Counted from the first letter of the stretch, positions 1 through 8,206 are shown. The stretch: DNA of 17,797 nucleotides from JAJTZA01 sp041749815 (GCA_041749815.1 JBGTAR010000244.1:1-17797); one strand, 5' to 3'. Program-made: numbers and translations. Notes: generated by a model from the sequence alone, not told the origin.

Positions 1-804
1 AAACAGCAGCCCTGTTCCAAGGGTTAATAGACGGGTTTCGGTTGGCAGGTTTGCCATCAATTCAGCGTGAGTGCCCTTGCCTTGGAAAAAAATCGTCGCC
101 AGCGCAACCACCACGCCGGCTCCCAACCACCACCGCCACTCGACCAAGCGGTCACGCCAAAAACCGAAACCCCACATCCGCTCACCGTCCCGCCATCCGA
201 GCGCCAGCATGGCAATCACCGGCAGCACCACCGTTGAGGGCTTTCCCATCATCGCCGCAAGATAGGCCGCAAAGCCTGCCGTCCGATGCCCCCGCAACAC
301 AAAGATCAGGGACAGGAAAAAAAACATCCCACTCAGGACGTCTTTGCGTTCACTGACCCAGGCCACCGATTCCACACGGAGCGGATGGACCACAAAAAGA
401 AGCGCCGCCACGAGTCCCGCAACGCCGGAGCTCGTCAGCTCCCGCACAAAAACACACACCAGAAACGCGTTGAACGAGTGCAGCAACACATTCGTGAAAT
501 GATGCCCGCCAGCCTGCTTGATTCCAAAAACCTCCGCATCCAGCATGTGGGAGAGCCATGTGAGTGGATGCCAAAGATTTTCCACGCCACCATGGGCCAG
601 TTCGGCATGGCCATCCCGGTAAGTGAAAGCCCAGACAATGCCTTTCCAGGTAAATCCCGGAGCCACATAGCCATTCCCCGTGATGATCGCGGGATCATCG
701 TAGGGCACAAAATCAAACCACAACGTCTGACCGTAGATCGCGGCAACAGCGGCCAGGATCAGGGCAAACGGAAGAACATTGGTGTGAAGCCAGGATTTGG
801 TCAC
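1..804 (-). CDS. GT-C type membrane glycosyltransferase (PMT/TMTC-like), 3' end beyond window
   Basis: The 268 visible residues are the N-terminal part of a polytopic inner-membrane protein that continues past the left edge. Seen: a first hydrophobic segment at about residues 10-28, then YDDP with D36-D37, HPLTWLSHMLD at 79-89, GGHHFTN at 99-105 and HPLRVESVAWVSERKDVLS at 140-158. These blocks are the signature of bacterial proteins related to PMT/TMTC O-mannosyltransferases, which use polyprenyl-phosphate sugars and often carry C-terminal TPR repeats. The acidic pair after the first helix is the usual GT-C catalytic/metal position. The start is a GTG at 804; reading upstream in frame reaches a stop with no other ATG, GTG or TTG. 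No good Shine-Dalgarno is visible. The frame was recovered by hand translation, and the opposite strand is also open here. Glycan substrate and acceptor are unknown. Confidence 0.88.
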   Translation of the reverse strand, partial: MTKSWLHTNVLPFALILAAVAAIYGQTLWFDFVPYDDPAIITGNGYVAPGFTWKGIVWAFTYRDGHAELAHGGVENLWHPLTWLSHMLDAEVFGIKQAGGHHFTNVLLHSFNAFLVCVFVRELTSSGVAGLVAALLFVVHPLRVESVAWVSERKDVLSGMFFFLSLIFVLRGHRTAGFAAYLAAMMGKPSTVVLPVIAMLALGWRDGERMWGFGFWRDRLVEWRWWLGAGVVVALATIFFQGKGTHAELMANLPTETRLLTLGTGLLF

Positions 805-1074
805 AGGCGGAAGTTGGCTAGCCCGGTCTGACGCCGGGTGACCGCGCTCGCAAAGTCAATCACGAGACGTGGTTTGAGAGGTGACAGCTTTTTTATTCTC
901 CCCGACACCACTCTGTCGTAAGGCGCTGTGGAGGAATTTGGAACAAATTTCTTGGGATTGGCGAGTTCTGAAAAAGAAACATTTCCCATGTTCCTCTATC
1001 TGAGACGCGCCCTGCTTCCGTGGCCATGGAGCAACGCTGCAGCGGCCTCTTCAGCTTTGCATGCCATGAGAACC
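805..1074. other. Intergenic region between GT-C gene and first PEP-CTERM gene
   Basis: No convincing gene. Both flanking genes run leftward, so this holds the 3' end of the PEP-CTERM transcript and the leader of the GT-C gene. A small hairpin can form at 822-838 (arms CCCGG and CCGGG, loop of 7) about 18 bases upstream of the GTG start; its role is unknown. A 62-codon minus-strand frame (801-989) crosses the region but resembles no family and lacks signs of translation. I see no clear rho-independent terminator. Confidence 0.6.
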
Positions 1075-2124
1075 TCAAACGGTCTTTCGTTTTCTCCAAC
1101 CAATCAGTCCACCGATGACAGCCAACCCTACAAGAACTCCGGCAGTGGGTTCAGGGATGGCATTATTCACATTGGCATACTGCTGACCATCCATCGAAAT
1201 CGTGAAGGCTGTGTTTGATGCGAAGCTACCTCCACCAGTCAGCGAGATTTCAAAGGTGACAGATTTCACATAGACCAGGTCGGAGTCTGCGGTGGTGTAC
1301 CCATTTCCTGACCCGTTCACATCGTATCCTCTGATAAGCAGAAAGTTTGTGCTTGAGTTACCGAGGGGGACAGTTCCATCAAAACCAGCATCTGTGGCGA
1401 ACGTTGTGGCACCGGCATTTGAGATGCTGGTGCCCGCCCAGCCCGCGGAGGCGAATGGTCTGGCGTTTGAAGGAACCCCGGGGGTGAATGTCCCGTTGGA
1501 TGTCGGAGCAGAAGAGACACCTCCCAAAGCCATCTTGACGGAATATTGATTGGCGGCGAGCCCGGAACCGGCGTTGACCAGCCCTAGAGCTCCTCCGATG
1601 GGACGGTTGTCGAGGCCTGTCGTTGTGTCATTCCTTCCTGCAAGGGGAAGAGTGTATTCAATCGTCCATACGATCTTTGTGACACCAGTTGAAAACTCCG
1701 AAAGCCCGACGCTGTTGAACAAAGAATTCCCTCCATCAAAGTTCGCAGAGTTGGCGACATGAAGATTTCCGGTTCCTCCGGTGAGGGTCACATTGTGGGT
1801 GACTCCCGTTGTGGCTGAAACCCGGTTGGAAGGCAGCAAATTGCCAGCACCGACCGTCAAGGTGCCGGCAGAGAATCCGGAGACCAAAATGGGGTTTTGC
1901 AAACCAACACCTCCAGTGCCACTAAAAGGCTGTGGGATCACATTGGCTTGGACGATGCCACTTCCCACCCAGGAGTTTCCCGACGAAAGGTTGCCTGATG
2001 AATCAGTTGAGAGGATGAACGGGAGCACTGCCCACGACGAGCAACTGGCAAAAAACAAAAACACAGATGTGATTGCCGCACGAGGAAAAGAGAGGGAGGT
2101 TTTATTTTGAAAAGTTACCGTCAT
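1075..2124 (-). CDS. PEP-CTERM sorting domain protein, paralogue 1
   Basis: A 349-residue exported protein. The N-terminus has a signal peptide (hydrophobic stretch at about 16-32, likely cleaved before AVLPF). The C-terminus is a PEP-CTERM tripartite signal: IPEP at 323-326, a hydrophobic helix at 327-343 and basic RKRK at 344-347. In this family the tail is processed by an exosortase and the protein is released or anchored in the envelope, often with exopolysaccharide; no exosortase lies in the window. The body is rich in Gly, Ser, Thr and Asn, beta-type, with no enzymatic motif recognised. It is about half identical by eye to the gene at 2346-3368, sharing RPIGGALGLV, GTFTPGVP and FTISMDGQQY. 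FASC near the signal peptide resembles a lipobox, but the paralogue lacks it, so type I cleavage is more likely. Function unknown. Confidence 0.9.
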   Translation of the reverse strand: MTVTFQNKTSLSFPRAAITSVFLFFASCSSWAVLPFILSTDSSGNLSSGNSWVGSGIVQANVIPQPFSGTGGVGLQNPILVSGFSAGTLTVGAGNLLPSNRVSATTGVTHNVTLTGGTGNLHVANSANFDGGNSLFNSVGLSEFSTGVTKIVWTIEYTLPLAGRNDTTTGLDNRPIGGALGLVNAGSGLAANQYSVKMALGGVSSAPTSNGTFTPGVPSNARPFASAGWAGTSISNAGATTFATDAGFDGTVPLGNSSTNFLLIRGYDVNGSGNGYTTADSDLVYVKSVTFEISLTGGGSFASNTAFTISMDGQQYANVNNAIPEPTAGVLVGLAVIGGLIGWRKRKTV

Positions 2125-2167
2125 TTATGAAATGGCATTAAACCAGTTGCGCCAATAATACGTAGTT

Positions 2168-2195
2168 GTTTTAGCGACTCGAAAGCCTCTGTCAA
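2168..2195 (-). promoter_or_regulatory. Sigma-70 type promoter of PEP-CTERM gene 1
   Basis: On the minus strand, TTGACA (2195-2190) is followed after 16 bases by TAAAAC (2173-2168). This predicts transcription starting near 2161 and a leader of about 37 bases before the ATG at 2124. The upstream paralogue has the same arrangement (TTGACA, 16 bases, TAAAAA, leader about 36), which supports both. The leader has no obvious Shine-Dalgarno sequence. Apart from this, the 221-base gap between the two PEP-CTERM genes shows nothing recognisable. Confidence 0.55.
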
Positions 2196-2345
2196 TCTCT
2201 TCCTGAGAAATATCTCATTTGCCAGCGAGGAGACGGCAAGGCTCGCACTCAACTGGTGGATTTTGCTACCGCAATTTTTACAAAAACCAGTCCGAATGGG
2301 CGACGAATGCCATATTGACGCTGCCTGCAGGAACTGAAAACTGAA

Positions 2346-3368
2346 TCAAGCCGTTCTGCGACTTCTCCACCCAATCAGGCCGCCAATTGTCGCCAAGCCA
2401 AGCAAAACGCCTGCTGTGGGTTCGGGGATCGCATTATTCAAATTGGAGTACTGCTGGCCATCCATTGAGATCGTGAAGATCGTGTCGGCTTGAAAGGTTT
2501 TTCCTGGTGCGGCCTCGATCGTGAATGTCATTGACTGCGCATAGACAAGCGGGGCATCTGCCGCCGAGTAGCCGCCCACACCATCGTAGTCGTAGCCCAT
2601 TACCATGAGGAAATTGACTCCCGTCGTCACAGAAGCCAGATCAACGAGACCTTCAAATCCATTTGCTGACACGAAATTTGTTGTCCCTGCGGGAAGCGCA
2701 TCCCACCCTGCTGTCCCGAAAGGTTTGGCGCTGGCTGGCACACCGGGTGTAAAGGTCCCACTGGATGTTGGGGTGGATGAGACACCACCAAGCTGCAACT
2801 CGACCCTGAAATCTGTAACAGCCAAGCCAGACCCGGCAGAAACCAAGCCCAAGGCTCCGCCGATTGGGCGTGAGCTGAGAGATGTCACGTCATCATTTCG
2901 CCCAGCCATCGGCAACGTATATGTCATGGTCCAAACAATTTTTGTGACACCGCTAAATCCTTCAAGCCCCACGGCGTTGTATTTGCTGGCACCGTCGTCG
3001 AAGTTGTTAGAGTTGGCGATCCGGAGGTTGCCAGTGCCACCGGTAAGCGACACCGAATGAGTCACACCAGTTGCAGCGTTAATTCTAGGCTCGGGATAAA
3101 GATTTTCGGGGTCGATAGTAAGAGCCCCTGAGCTGAGGCCCGTCACAAGAATATCGACATCCAAAGGAGGAAATGTCCCCGGGGACAAGTTTGGCTGAAC
3201 TGTGCCATTTCCAGACCACGAACCACCACTGATCACACCACTACCGTTGGTTGTCAGGACAAACGGCAATACCGCCGAGGCGGGAAAGTTGGTCGCCAGC
3301 AAAAGAGCGGCGGCAATGGCCAATATCGAAAATGTGCTGATGGATTTGAAGTTCGAAATTTTTTTCAT
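2346..3368 (-). CDS. PEP-CTERM sorting domain protein, paralogue 2
   Basis: A 340-residue exported protein and tandem paralogue of the next gene downstream. Seen: signal peptide (MKKISNFKS then a hydrophobic run to about residue 32, cleavage likely at ASA before VLPF), a Gly/Ser/Thr-rich beta-type body, and a C-terminal PEP-CTERM signal with IPEP at 314-317, a hydrophobic helix to about 334 and basic RSRR at 335-338. The conserved core FTISMDGQQY-(S/A)N-(L/V)NNAIPEP immediately before the sorting signal is shared with the paralogue. The family is expected to be exported by Sec and processed by an exosortase. No catalytic motif is visible, so the cargo role (surface, matrix or structural) is unknown. 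The start ATG is supported by the signal peptide, with no clear Shine-Dalgarno upstream. It is transcribed divergently from the L,D-transpeptidase gene. Confidence 0.9.
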   Translation of the reverse strand: MKKISNFKSISTFSILAIAAALLLATNFPASAVLPFVLTTNGSGVISGGSWSGNGTVQPNLSPGTFPPLDVDILVTGLSSGALTIDPENLYPEPRINAATGVTHSVSLTGGTGNLRIANSNNFDDGASKYNAVGLEGFSGVTKIVWTMTYTLPMAGRNDDVTSLSSRPIGGALGLVSAGSGLAVTDFRVELQLGGVSSTPTSSGTFTPGVPASAKPFGTAGWDALPAGTTNFVSANGFEGLVDLASVTTGVNFLMVMGYDYDGVGGYSAADAPLVYAQSMTFTIEAAPGKTFQADTIFTISMDGQQYSNLNNAIPEPTAGVLLGLATIGGLIGWRSRRTA

Positions 3369-3410
3369 AAATGGGAAAATGCTCGGCGCGCTAAAAAAAA
3401 CAACCTGATG

Positions 3411-3438
3411 TTTTTATCGTCTCCATCATTTGTGTCAA
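3411..3438 (-). promoter_or_regulatory. Sigma-70 type promoter of PEP-CTERM gene 2
   Basis: On the minus strand, TTGACA (3438-3433) is separated by 16 bases from TAAAAA (3416-3411). A start near 3404 would leave about 36 bases to the ATG at 3368. The match to the promoter of the neighbouring paralogue in element sequence, spacing and leader length is the main support. The -35 box overlaps the left arm of the inverted repeat at 3435-3480. Confidence 0.55.
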
Positions 3439-3480
3439 CCAATTGCGTGCAGATTCTTAAAAAAATTTGGAATTGGTTGA
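3435..3480. promoter_or_regulatory. Perfect 10-bp inverted repeat in divergent promoter region
   Basis: TCAACCAATT (3435-3444) and AATTGGTTGA (3471-3480) are exact reverse complements separated by 26 A/T-rich bases. They lie between the divergent PEP-CTERM gene 2 and the ankyrin/L,D-transpeptidase gene, and the left arm overlaps the PEP-CTERM -35 box. This suits an operator pair for a dimeric regulator controlling one or both genes. The loop is too long and there is no T-run, so a terminator is unlikely. The regulator is unknown. Confidence 0.4.
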
Positions 3481-3521
3481 TTGGTGGGGCGTAAGTTCCA
3501 TGGCAGGATGAAATAATAGCA

Positions 3522-4427
3522 ATGAAACAGGCATTTCTGATGATTGGCTTTGGCTTGCTCCTCTGGGGGGAGGGAGCCCGGAGCGAGCCTGAGGGGCTCT
3601 TGGGGAGCTCACTCTCATCGGATCTTGGGTCCTTGGATTCGGCCGAAGGAATGGCTCAGGCCGAAGAAACCAAGAGCCTCGAGGAGGAAGCCAGGGCAGA
3701 AACCCTGGCTTTTTTTCAGGCGATTGCCGAGGGCCAAACCCGGGTGGTTTGCCTGATGCTAAACGCGGGGTTTGACCCGGACGCGGAATTGCCCTGGCCG
3801 GTTCCGCAAGGATTTACAAAACAATTTGAGGATGGGCTGATCAGATACTACGTGTCCAGCGAGCGGGGATTCACGGCGTTGATGTTGGCGACTTGCCTTG
3901 GGAATGAGGTTTTTGTGCGTATCCTGCTTGCAGCGGGTGCCACACCCAACAAAATGACCAAGCGCCACAAAACCTTTGCGCTCTGGCTGGCAGGGAAGTA
4001 TGGACACCTCGAAATTATGAGGCTGCTCATGCGAATCGGACCGGAGGATCCGTCCCGGTTTTTGAAGATCGTTGTGGACCTGGGCTCTCAGCGGGCCACC
4101 CTCTACCGACGAAATCAGCTCGTCATGGAAATGCCAATTTCCTCCGGAAAAAAATCACATCCCACCCCGACTGGACAGTTTCTTGTGACCAACAAATACA
4201 AAATGTGGAAATCCACCCTCTACCACGCCAAAATGCCAAATTTCTTAAGACTTTCGTGCGGGGACTTTGGGCTGCATGCCGGAAATTTGCCAGGATATCC
4301 CGCATCTCATGGCTGCATCCGACTGCCTTCGGAGATGTCCAAGGCGCTTTTCGAGCTCGCCCCCGAGGGGACACTGGTTGAAATTTTGGACGCTGGCAGC
4401 GCAACCAGCTTTGCTGGTGTCGATTGA
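3522..4427 (+). CDS. Exported ankyrin-repeat / L,D-transpeptidase (YkuD) fusion
   Basis: A 301-residue protein. Residues 1-21 form a signal peptide, placing it in the periplasm or envelope. Residues about 60-172 form two to three ankyrin-like repeats (GFTALMLATCLGNEVFVRILLAAGA at 116-140 is the clearest, followed by GKYGHLEIMRLLM). Residues about 178-289 are a YkuD L,D-transpeptidase domain: it begins with a FLKIVVDLGSQ-type strand and has the conserved H252 and the catalytic SHGCIRL at 262-268 with C265 as nucleophile. Such enzymes make 3-3 crosslinks in peptidoglycan or attach proteins to it through an acyl-enzyme. The ankyrin module probably brings a protein partner; that is inference. The start is the first ATG of the frame and gives a proper signal peptide. 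A weak AGGA lies about 13 bases upstream. Confidence 0.92.
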   Translation: MKQAFLMIGFGLLLWGEGARSEPEGLLGSSLSSDLGSLDSAEGMAQAEETKSLEEEARAETLAFFQAIAEGQTRVVCLMLNAGFDPDAELPWPVPQGFTKQFEDGLIRYYVSSERGFTALMLATCLGNEVFVRILLAAGATPNKMTKRHKTFALWLAGKYGHLEIMRLLMRIGPEDPSRFLKIVVDLGSQRATLYRRNQLVMEMPISSGKKSHPTPTGQFLVTNKYKMWKSTLYHAKMPNFLRLSCGDFGLHAGNLPGYPASHGCIRLPSEMSKALFELAPEGTLVEILDAGSATSFAGVD

Positions 4428-4593
4428 GAACAACAGCACACCGATCAAAAGCAGGAAGATCACAATGTGAAAAATCAGTGTGGCTCACAGTTTCGCATAA
4501 ATAAACCTACATTCTGGGATATTCCACCCCCACGCTGTTGTCCCACAAACATCTGGCCATGCTGCCATCTATTGCATCGAATGTGAGATTCCC

Positions 4594-6963
4594 ATGACCA
4601 GTTTCCGAATCCCATATCCCGCCAATGGCCACTTGGCGGATGCCAATGCACGACTGCGCCATCCTGCTGAGCACGGTTCTTGGATTTGGCATCCCGAGAA
4701 AGCAGGAAATGAAACGGCCATTCTGAGGTTTTCTTTGCGGTTTGTGTTGGAGGTGGCGGTTGCGCCGGTGATTCATGTGACCGGGGATCAGCGATTTCAG
4801 CTTCGATGTGATGGTCATGATGTGGCCTTTGGGCCGGATCGCTCTGACATGGCGCATTGGGCCGTGCAGAGCATCCAACTGCAACTTGAGGCTGGTGAGC
4901 ACACGATGGAGGCGATCGTTTGGTGGCTGGGAGAAACGCAAGTCGCTCCACCGATGGCACAACTCACGTGGCGGGGAGGTTTTCTTGTGTATTCGGAGGA
5001 TCTGCCATCAGCCACATTGAATACCGGAAACGCTGCTTGGCTGGTCGAGGATCTGACCGATGCCGTCCGGTTGTTTGATCAACGGATTCCGCAATTTTTT
5101 GTGGTCGGGCCCTCTCATGAATTTGAGATGGAAGGCTGGTCCAATTCGACGAAAAGTCTGGCTGTCAGCGTTCAGGGACCGTTGGAAGAATCCCAGCATG
5201 GGGTTCGCAGGTCCGGCTGGAGCCTGACTCCCACAAGACTGCCGGAGCAGCGCAGGCGAAAATGGAGCGGGGGCAGAATTCGGGCCATTCGTCGTGGATG
5301 GCATGAGACAGCTTATGAGGCATCAGAAGTAAAGTCGGACCCATGTTGGGACGCCCTGCTTGAAGGCCACCCAATTGAAATTGGGCCTGATACCACGCTG
5401 AGTGTTTTATGGGATCTGGGACAGTATCGCTGTGGGTATCCCCTTCTGGAAATCCAAGGCGGCCAAGGAAGCCACATCGAGTGGGATTGGGCCGAGGCGC
5501 TCTATGAGGCCCCAACCTCAGATGACGTGCAAATGGGCACGGTGAAGGGTCACCGCGGCGAAATTCTTGGGAAGTCCTTCCTTGGGTTTGGGGATCGCTG
5601 GAAGGTTGCGGGGCCAGGGGTTCTCCCATTTTTGTGGTGGCGTGCGGGCAGGTATGTCCGACTGAGGATTCGGACCTCCAGGAAGCCGTTGCAGCTGTGT
5701 GATTTGGCCATTCTGCAAACCGGCTATCCTCTGGAACGTGATGGCACATGGCATTCCTCGGACTCCGGTTGGGACCGGCTCATGCCACTTTTTGAGAACG
5801 CCTTCCAATGTTCCGCCCACGAGCAGTGGACGGACAGCCCGTATTATGAGCAGTTGTGCTATGTGGGTGATGCCCGCCTGCATGCGCTGTCCAACTACGC
5901 CTTTTTTGGGGATGATCGACTAAGCCAAAGGAGCATCGAATTGTTTGGCTGGTCTCGTTTGGGATCGGGGCTTGTGGCAGAAAGGTATCCTTCGGCATAT
6001 CGTCAGGAGAGCCTGACCTACGCGATGCTTTGGCCATTGATGGTTCGCGATTTCGCTTACTGGAGGGACAACCCCATTTTTGTAAAGTCCCTCCTACCCG
6101 CGCTGCGAAGCCTTCTTGCTGAAATCGAGGGCCTTCCGCAGCAGGGTGGTCTCCTCACCTCCAGCCCGGGCTGGCCGTACGTGGATTGGGTTCCGGAGTG
6201 GGAGCAGGGCTGTGGTCCGGGAGCCCGCGAAGGTGACTCCAGCATTGTCAATTTGCATTGGGTTCTCTGCTTGCAGGCCGCAGCACAAATTGAAAACGTG
6301 CAGGGCGATCCTGTGATGGCTAGCCGCTATGACCGCATGGCCAAAGCGAGTATGGACGCCGTTCTGAAACGCTATTGGGATGCTCAACGTGGGCTTTTGT
6401 TGGATACCGTGAACTGTGAGTTGCTCAGCGAACATGCCCAATTTTTTGCGCTCTTAACCGGTCTGTTGGATGAGGAAAAAACCCATCTTTGCTTAAAAGC
6501 CCTGCGCGAAGAGAACCTCGTACGGGCCACAATCTATGGATCCTTCTACCTCCTGGATGCCCTGTATCTTCACGGCAGGGATCAGGAACTGCATCAGCGT
6601 CTGGCCTTTTGGCGGAGTTTGCCGGACCAGGGATTCACGGCAACGCCTGAAGCCCCCGAACCCTCCCGTAGTGATGCCCACGCATGGGGAGCCCATCCGA
6701 TGTGGCATTCCGCGGCCTCCATCGCAGGGATTCGTCCGGTGGCTCCAGGATTTCGTCATGTCCGAATCGCACCATGTCCCGGGGAGATAAAAACCATTTC
6801 CTGCCATGTGGTGCATCCACGGGGACGAGTTGAAGCCACGATGGATTTTTCCGGCGAAAACTTGCAGGGCGTTATTGTTTTGCCCGATGAGACCACAGGC
6901 GAATTTCTGTGGCGGGGGAAACATCTGGAACTCGACCCGGGCTCGAATCTGCTTACTTTGTAA
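4594..6963 (+). CDS. Glycoside hydrolase family 78-like (alpha-L-rhamnosidase-like)
   Basis: A 789-residue protein with the modular plan of GH78: N-terminal beta-sandwich modules (about 1-375, with the carbohydrate-type SWIWHPE at 29-35), an (alpha/alpha)6 barrel (about 385-690) and a C-terminal beta domain (about 705-789). The acidic motif DSPYYEQLCYVGD at 414-426 puts D414, E419 and D426 at the spacing of the D-E-D set of characterised rhamnosidases. A further acidic candidate lies in PEAPEPSRSDAHAWG at 685-699. The known reaction is hydrolysis of terminal alpha-L-rhamnose from glycosides with inversion; other deoxysugar specificity is possible because the motif differs from the common DCPQRDER form. 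No signal peptide is visible, so it probably acts in the cytoplasm on imported oligosaccharides. It converges with the ThuA/Gfo-Idh operon, suggesting a shared pathway. The start ATG has only a weak GAG upstream. Confidence 0.85.
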   Translation: MTSFRIPYPANGHLADANARLRHPAEHGSWIWHPEKAGNETAILRFSLRFVLEVAVAPVIHVTGDQRFQLRCDGHDVAFGPDRSDMAHWAVQSIQLQLEAGEHTMEAIVWWLGETQVAPPMAQLTWRGGFLVYSEDLPSATLNTGNAAWLVEDLTDAVRLFDQRIPQFFVVGPSHEFEMEGWSNSTKSLAVSVQGPLEESQHGVRRSGWSLTPTRLPEQRRRKWSGGRIRAIRRGWHETAYEASEVKSDPCWDALLEGHPIEIGPDTTLSVLWDLGQYRCGYPLLEIQGGQGSHIEWDWAEALYEAPTSDDVQMGTVKGHRGEILGKSFLGFGDRWKVAGPGVLPFLWWRAGRYVRLRIRTSRKPLQLCDLAILQTGYPLERDGTWHSSDSGWDRLMPLFENAFQCSAHEQWTDSPYYEQLCYVGDARLHALSNYAFFGDDRLSQRSIELFGWSRLGSGLVAERYPSAYRQESLTYAMLWPLMVRDFAYWRDNPIFVKSLLPALRSLLAEIEGLPQQGGLLTSSPGWPYVDWVPEWEQGCGPGAREGDSSIVNLHWVLCLQAAAQIENVQGDPVMASRYDRMAKASMDAVLKRYWDAQRGLLLDTVNCELLSEHAQFFALLTGLLDEEKTHLCLKALREENLVRATIYGSFYLLDALYLHGRDQELHQRLAFWRSLPDQGFTATPEAPEPSRSDAHAWGAHPMWHSAASIAGIRPVAPGFRHVRIAPCPGEIKTISCHVVHPRGRVEATMDFSGENLQGVIVLPDETTGEFLWRGKHLELDPGSNLLTL

Positions 6964-6991
6964 ATTTGATGCCGTTCAGGGATTGCCCACT

Positions 6992-7017
6992 GGGGGTCCT
7001 ACCTATCAGATACCCCC
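6992..7017. terminator. Stem-loop after GH78 gene
   Basis: GGGGGT (6992-6997) pairs with ACCCCC (7012-7017) over a 14-base loop, about 30 bases past the stop of the GH78 gene and within the convergent gap to the oxidoreductase gene. There is no T-run, so it is at best a weak or factor-assisted terminator, or a message-stabilising structure. Confidence 0.3.
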
Positions 7018-7043
7018 CTCGCTCTGGGTAGCAACTGTGGTAA

Positions 7044-7071
7044 GTCCTCCTTCGCCAAGCCTTCGGAGGAC
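7044..7071. repeat. REP-like stem-loop in convergent intergenic gap
   Basis: GTCCTCC (7044-7050) and GGAGGAC (7065-7071) are perfect 7-base arms around a 14-base spacer containing TTCGCC and CCTTC. The element sits between the convergent ends of the GH78 and Gfo/Idh genes. Its form suggests a dispersed palindromic intergenic repeat or a bidirectional terminator. Only one copy was noticed here, so repeat status is inference. Confidence 0.35.
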
Positions 7072-7165
7072 CCGTGCCTTGACCGCAGAGTTCTGTCTTC
7101 TCATACCGGCCTAACCACGGAGCGCCATCGGCACAAGCAGGGAGCGCTCTGCGCGGAACCGCGGC

Positions 7166-8206
7166 TCAGGGGTATTTGGCAGAAAGTGCCTTGCCGGCTT
7201 TTGCGCTGCGGGCAGCGAGGTCAAGGATGTGAATCGGGCGGCGGGACCATTCAGGAGTGATGACAAGGTCATCCTTCCCGGTCAGGTAATCAGCCACATT
7301 TTTGTAGTATCTGATACCCTCATCCTTGGGATGGCCCATCTTAGTGGTCACGCTGCGACCTTTGAGATGTTGGTAGAGGGTGGAATGTCCTCCGTCAATG
7401 ACGAGGCTGCCCCTGGTTCCTGTGACCTCAATCCAGCCTTCCTTGCTTTTGGAGTCGAGATGGGTGATGCCTAACGTCAACCACTGCGCCCCTTTGAACC
7501 GGACAACCAGGAATCCTTCGTCCTCATTGGCGTCATCTTTCCACTTCGTTTGTGGGCCCCAGAAACCTTCATGCGCAAACCCACTCACTTCCTTCACGTC
7601 GGCATCGATGAGTTGAAGCGAATATTCCAAAAGGTGGACACCCCAGTCATAAAGAATGCCGCCGGAGATCGTTCGGCTTGTCCGCCACCAATCCGTTGGT
7701 TTTGAATATCCCCCCATGTGGCACTCGATGCGGACGACCTCACCGATCACGCCGCGTTTTTTAATGAGATCGACGGCATGCAGGATGCGACCATCCCAAT
7801 GACGGTTATGATACGTGGAGAGCATGGTGCCGGATTTGTTGGCGGCATGGATCATGGCATCCACTTCGGCGGTTGTGATGGCCAGAGGCTTTTCACAAAC
7901 GACATGACGTCCCGATCTCAGACACTCAATGGCCAGGGAGGCGTGGGTATTATGCGGGGTGATGATCACCACCAAATCCACATCCGAGTTTTTCAACATT
8001 TCCGTGACTGAGGAAAAAGTTGTGATTCCGGGGAAATCCTCGATTGCAACAGCCAGACGCGCAGGGTCCACTTCCGCCACAGCAACAGGCACCATGCCGG
8101 TGGACTGCATTTGCTGGAGATGTTGACGGCCCATGTTGAAGGCCCCGCCATATCCAATCACTCCCACTTTAATGTCGGAGGTTTTTTTGTAGGTTTTGAT
8201 TTTCAT
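7166..8206 (-). CDS. Gfo/Idh/MocA family oxidoreductase (ThuB-like)
   Basis: A 346-residue NAD(P)-dependent sugar dehydrogenase-type protein. Residues 13-29 are the Rossmann fingerprint (VGVIGYGGAFNMG); EKP at 105-107 holds the family's catalytic lysine K106; SGGILYDWGVHLLE at 181-194 supplies D187 and H191. No Tat or Sec signal is present, so it is cytoplasmic. The frame opens further upstream to 8299, but the ATG at 8206 gives the normal family N-terminus and lies four bases past the stop of the ThuA gene, as expected for a coupled operon. In rhizobia a ThuA/ThuB pair of the same families converts disaccharides such as trehalose to 3-keto forms, so oxidation of a glycoside or hexose here is likely. 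The substrate cannot be told from sequence. Confidence 0.92.
   Translation of the reverse strand: MKIKTYKKTSDIKVGVIGYGGAFNMGRQHLQQMQSTGMVPVAVAEVDPARLAVAIEDFPGITTFSSVTEMLKNSDVDLVVIITPHNTHASLAIECLRSGRHVVCEKPLAITTAEVDAMIHAANKSGTMLSTYHNRHWDGRILHAVDLIKKRGVIGEVVRIECHMGGYSKPTDWWRTSRTISGGILYDWGVHLLEYSLQLIDADVKEVSGFAHEGFWGPQTKWKDDANEDEGFLVVRFKGAQWLTLGITHLDSKSKEGWIEVTGTRGSLVIDGGHSTLYQHLKGRSVTTKMGHPKDEGIRYYKNVADYLTGKDDLVITPEWSRRPIHILDLAARSAKAGKALSAKYP

Noticed and set aside
286..831. 181-codon plus-strand open frame
   Set aside because: It lies antisense to the GT-C membrane protein, whose motifs are unmistakable; the plus-strand product is basic, low-complexity and matches no family.
801..989. 62-codon minus-strand frame upstream of the GT-C gene
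   Set aside because: No recognised domain, overlaps the GTG start of the real gene and has no initiation signal.
2019..2040. Possible lipobox (FASC) in PEP-CTERM protein 1
   Set aside because: The paralogue has ordinary ASA-type cleavage at the same place, and a PEP-CTERM tail does not need a lipid anchor.
4460..4470. Palindrome TCACAATGTGA upstream of the GH78 gene, CRP-like
   Set aside because: Five-base arms with one central base do not match the CRP spacing, and it lies over 120 bases upstream of the start; chance is likely.
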